NCBI RefSeq assembly: GCF_019649015.1
Contig: NZ_BLPI01000001.1
Location: forward strand, 496,001-560,000
Direction: 5' to 3'
Length of the DNA stretch: 64,000 nt
DNA from: Agarivorans litoreus
GTDB taxonomy: Bacteria; Pseudomonadota; Gammaproteobacteria; Enterobacterales; Celerinatantimonadaceae
In this document: in pieces, positions 63,889-64,000 of the stretch
How the letters are laid out: every line of letters starts with the position of its first letter
Numbering within the stretch: position 1 is the stretch's first letter
Notes under the pieces: generated by a model
What the model was told of the DNA's origin: nothing
The model's input: the letters and a program-made list of their open reading frames with translations, nothing else
Databases searched by the model: none
Program-made: the position numbers and the translations under genes

Positions 63889-64000
63889 CTAAGTCTGAAA
63901 GTCTTGCGGCAGTTTTTCAAGTAAAGATTGATCTAATTCTGGCAAATCGGCCAGATCTTTCAAACCAAAGTAATCTAAGAAGCTTGTTGTAGTTGCAAAT
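63889..64000 (-). CDS. scpB: 3' end of scpB, segregation and condensation protein B (partial)
   Basis: The last 36 codons are inside the window: [20 protein letters not shown] then [16 protein letters not shown] and a TAG at 63889-63891. [20 protein letters not shown] is the conserved C-terminus of ScpB, the MukB/SMC partner. The rest lies beyond the right edge. The scpB-rluB order is standard. Confidence 0.9.
   Translation of the reverse strand, partial: FATTTSFLDYFGLKDLADLPELDQSLLEKLPQDFQT

Overview
The window looks like a chromosomal stretch of a marine gammaproteobacterium of the Alteromonadales type. The tig-clpP-clpX block, folD, cysS, ppiB, lpxH, rluB and scpB read as gammaproteobacterial, base composition is moderate, and there is an Mrp antiporter operon and a lone GH5 endoglucanase lipoprotein. 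Agarivorans or a close relative would fit, but that is an inference from gene content only.

Layout. 1-1470: the edge of a membrane-protein gene (TTG start, running off the left end) and two small conserved proteins. 1473-26972: a large purine-catabolism region. It holds an allantoinase/8-oxoguanine deaminase operon, a RutR-like TetR regulator, a BMP-type ABC uptake system with its substrate-binding protein encoded 8.5 kb away, a XanP-type permease, and an operon xdhA-xdhB-xdhC-uraD-hiuH-guaD-puuD. Together these would carry guanine, hypoxanthine, xanthine and 8-oxoguanine to urate, 5-hydroxyisourate, OHCU, allantoin and allantoate. The region is interrupted (8.4-14.8 kb) by a cytoplasmic 5'-nucleotidase-like gene, an SRPBCC protein, a GNAT, an SDR, a HAD, a monooxygenase-like protein and a decayed zinc-ribbon gene. 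Five 16-bp palindromes close to the RutR operator (TTGACCA-NN-TGGTCAA) lie only in the intergenic regions of the purine genes and appear to define a local regulon.

27.0-43.4 kb is an accessory stretch: a decayed nitroreductase, two inverted copies of a ~265-bp MITE-like element 12 kb apart, a GNAT, HopJ-like protein, orphan periplasmic solute-binding proteins, a phosphoribosyltransferase, an MFS transporter with a homopolymer frameshift, a 1.36-kilo-residue AsmA protein, a GH5 cellulase, the glutathione-dependent formaldehyde detoxification pair, and an AraC/GyrI-type regulator coupled to a DUF5329-like protein.

43.6-50.0 kb is a six-gene Mrp Na+/H+ antiporter operon (A and B fused) with a DUF938 methyltransferase at its end. 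50.0-53.4 kb is tig, clpP, clpX on the minus strand. 53.8-55.5 kb has a type IV prepilin, the 3' remnant of a Gfo/Idh/MocA oxidoreductase, and a minus-strand tRNA operon (Pro-Arg-His-Leu-Pro) that also contains two tRNA-Pro-like relics with a replaced anticodon arm. 55.8-64.0 kb is mostly housekeeping: yidE-type transporter, folD, a periplasmic binding protein, cysS, ppiB, lpxH, a Yip1-family membrane protein, rluB and the 3' end of scpB.
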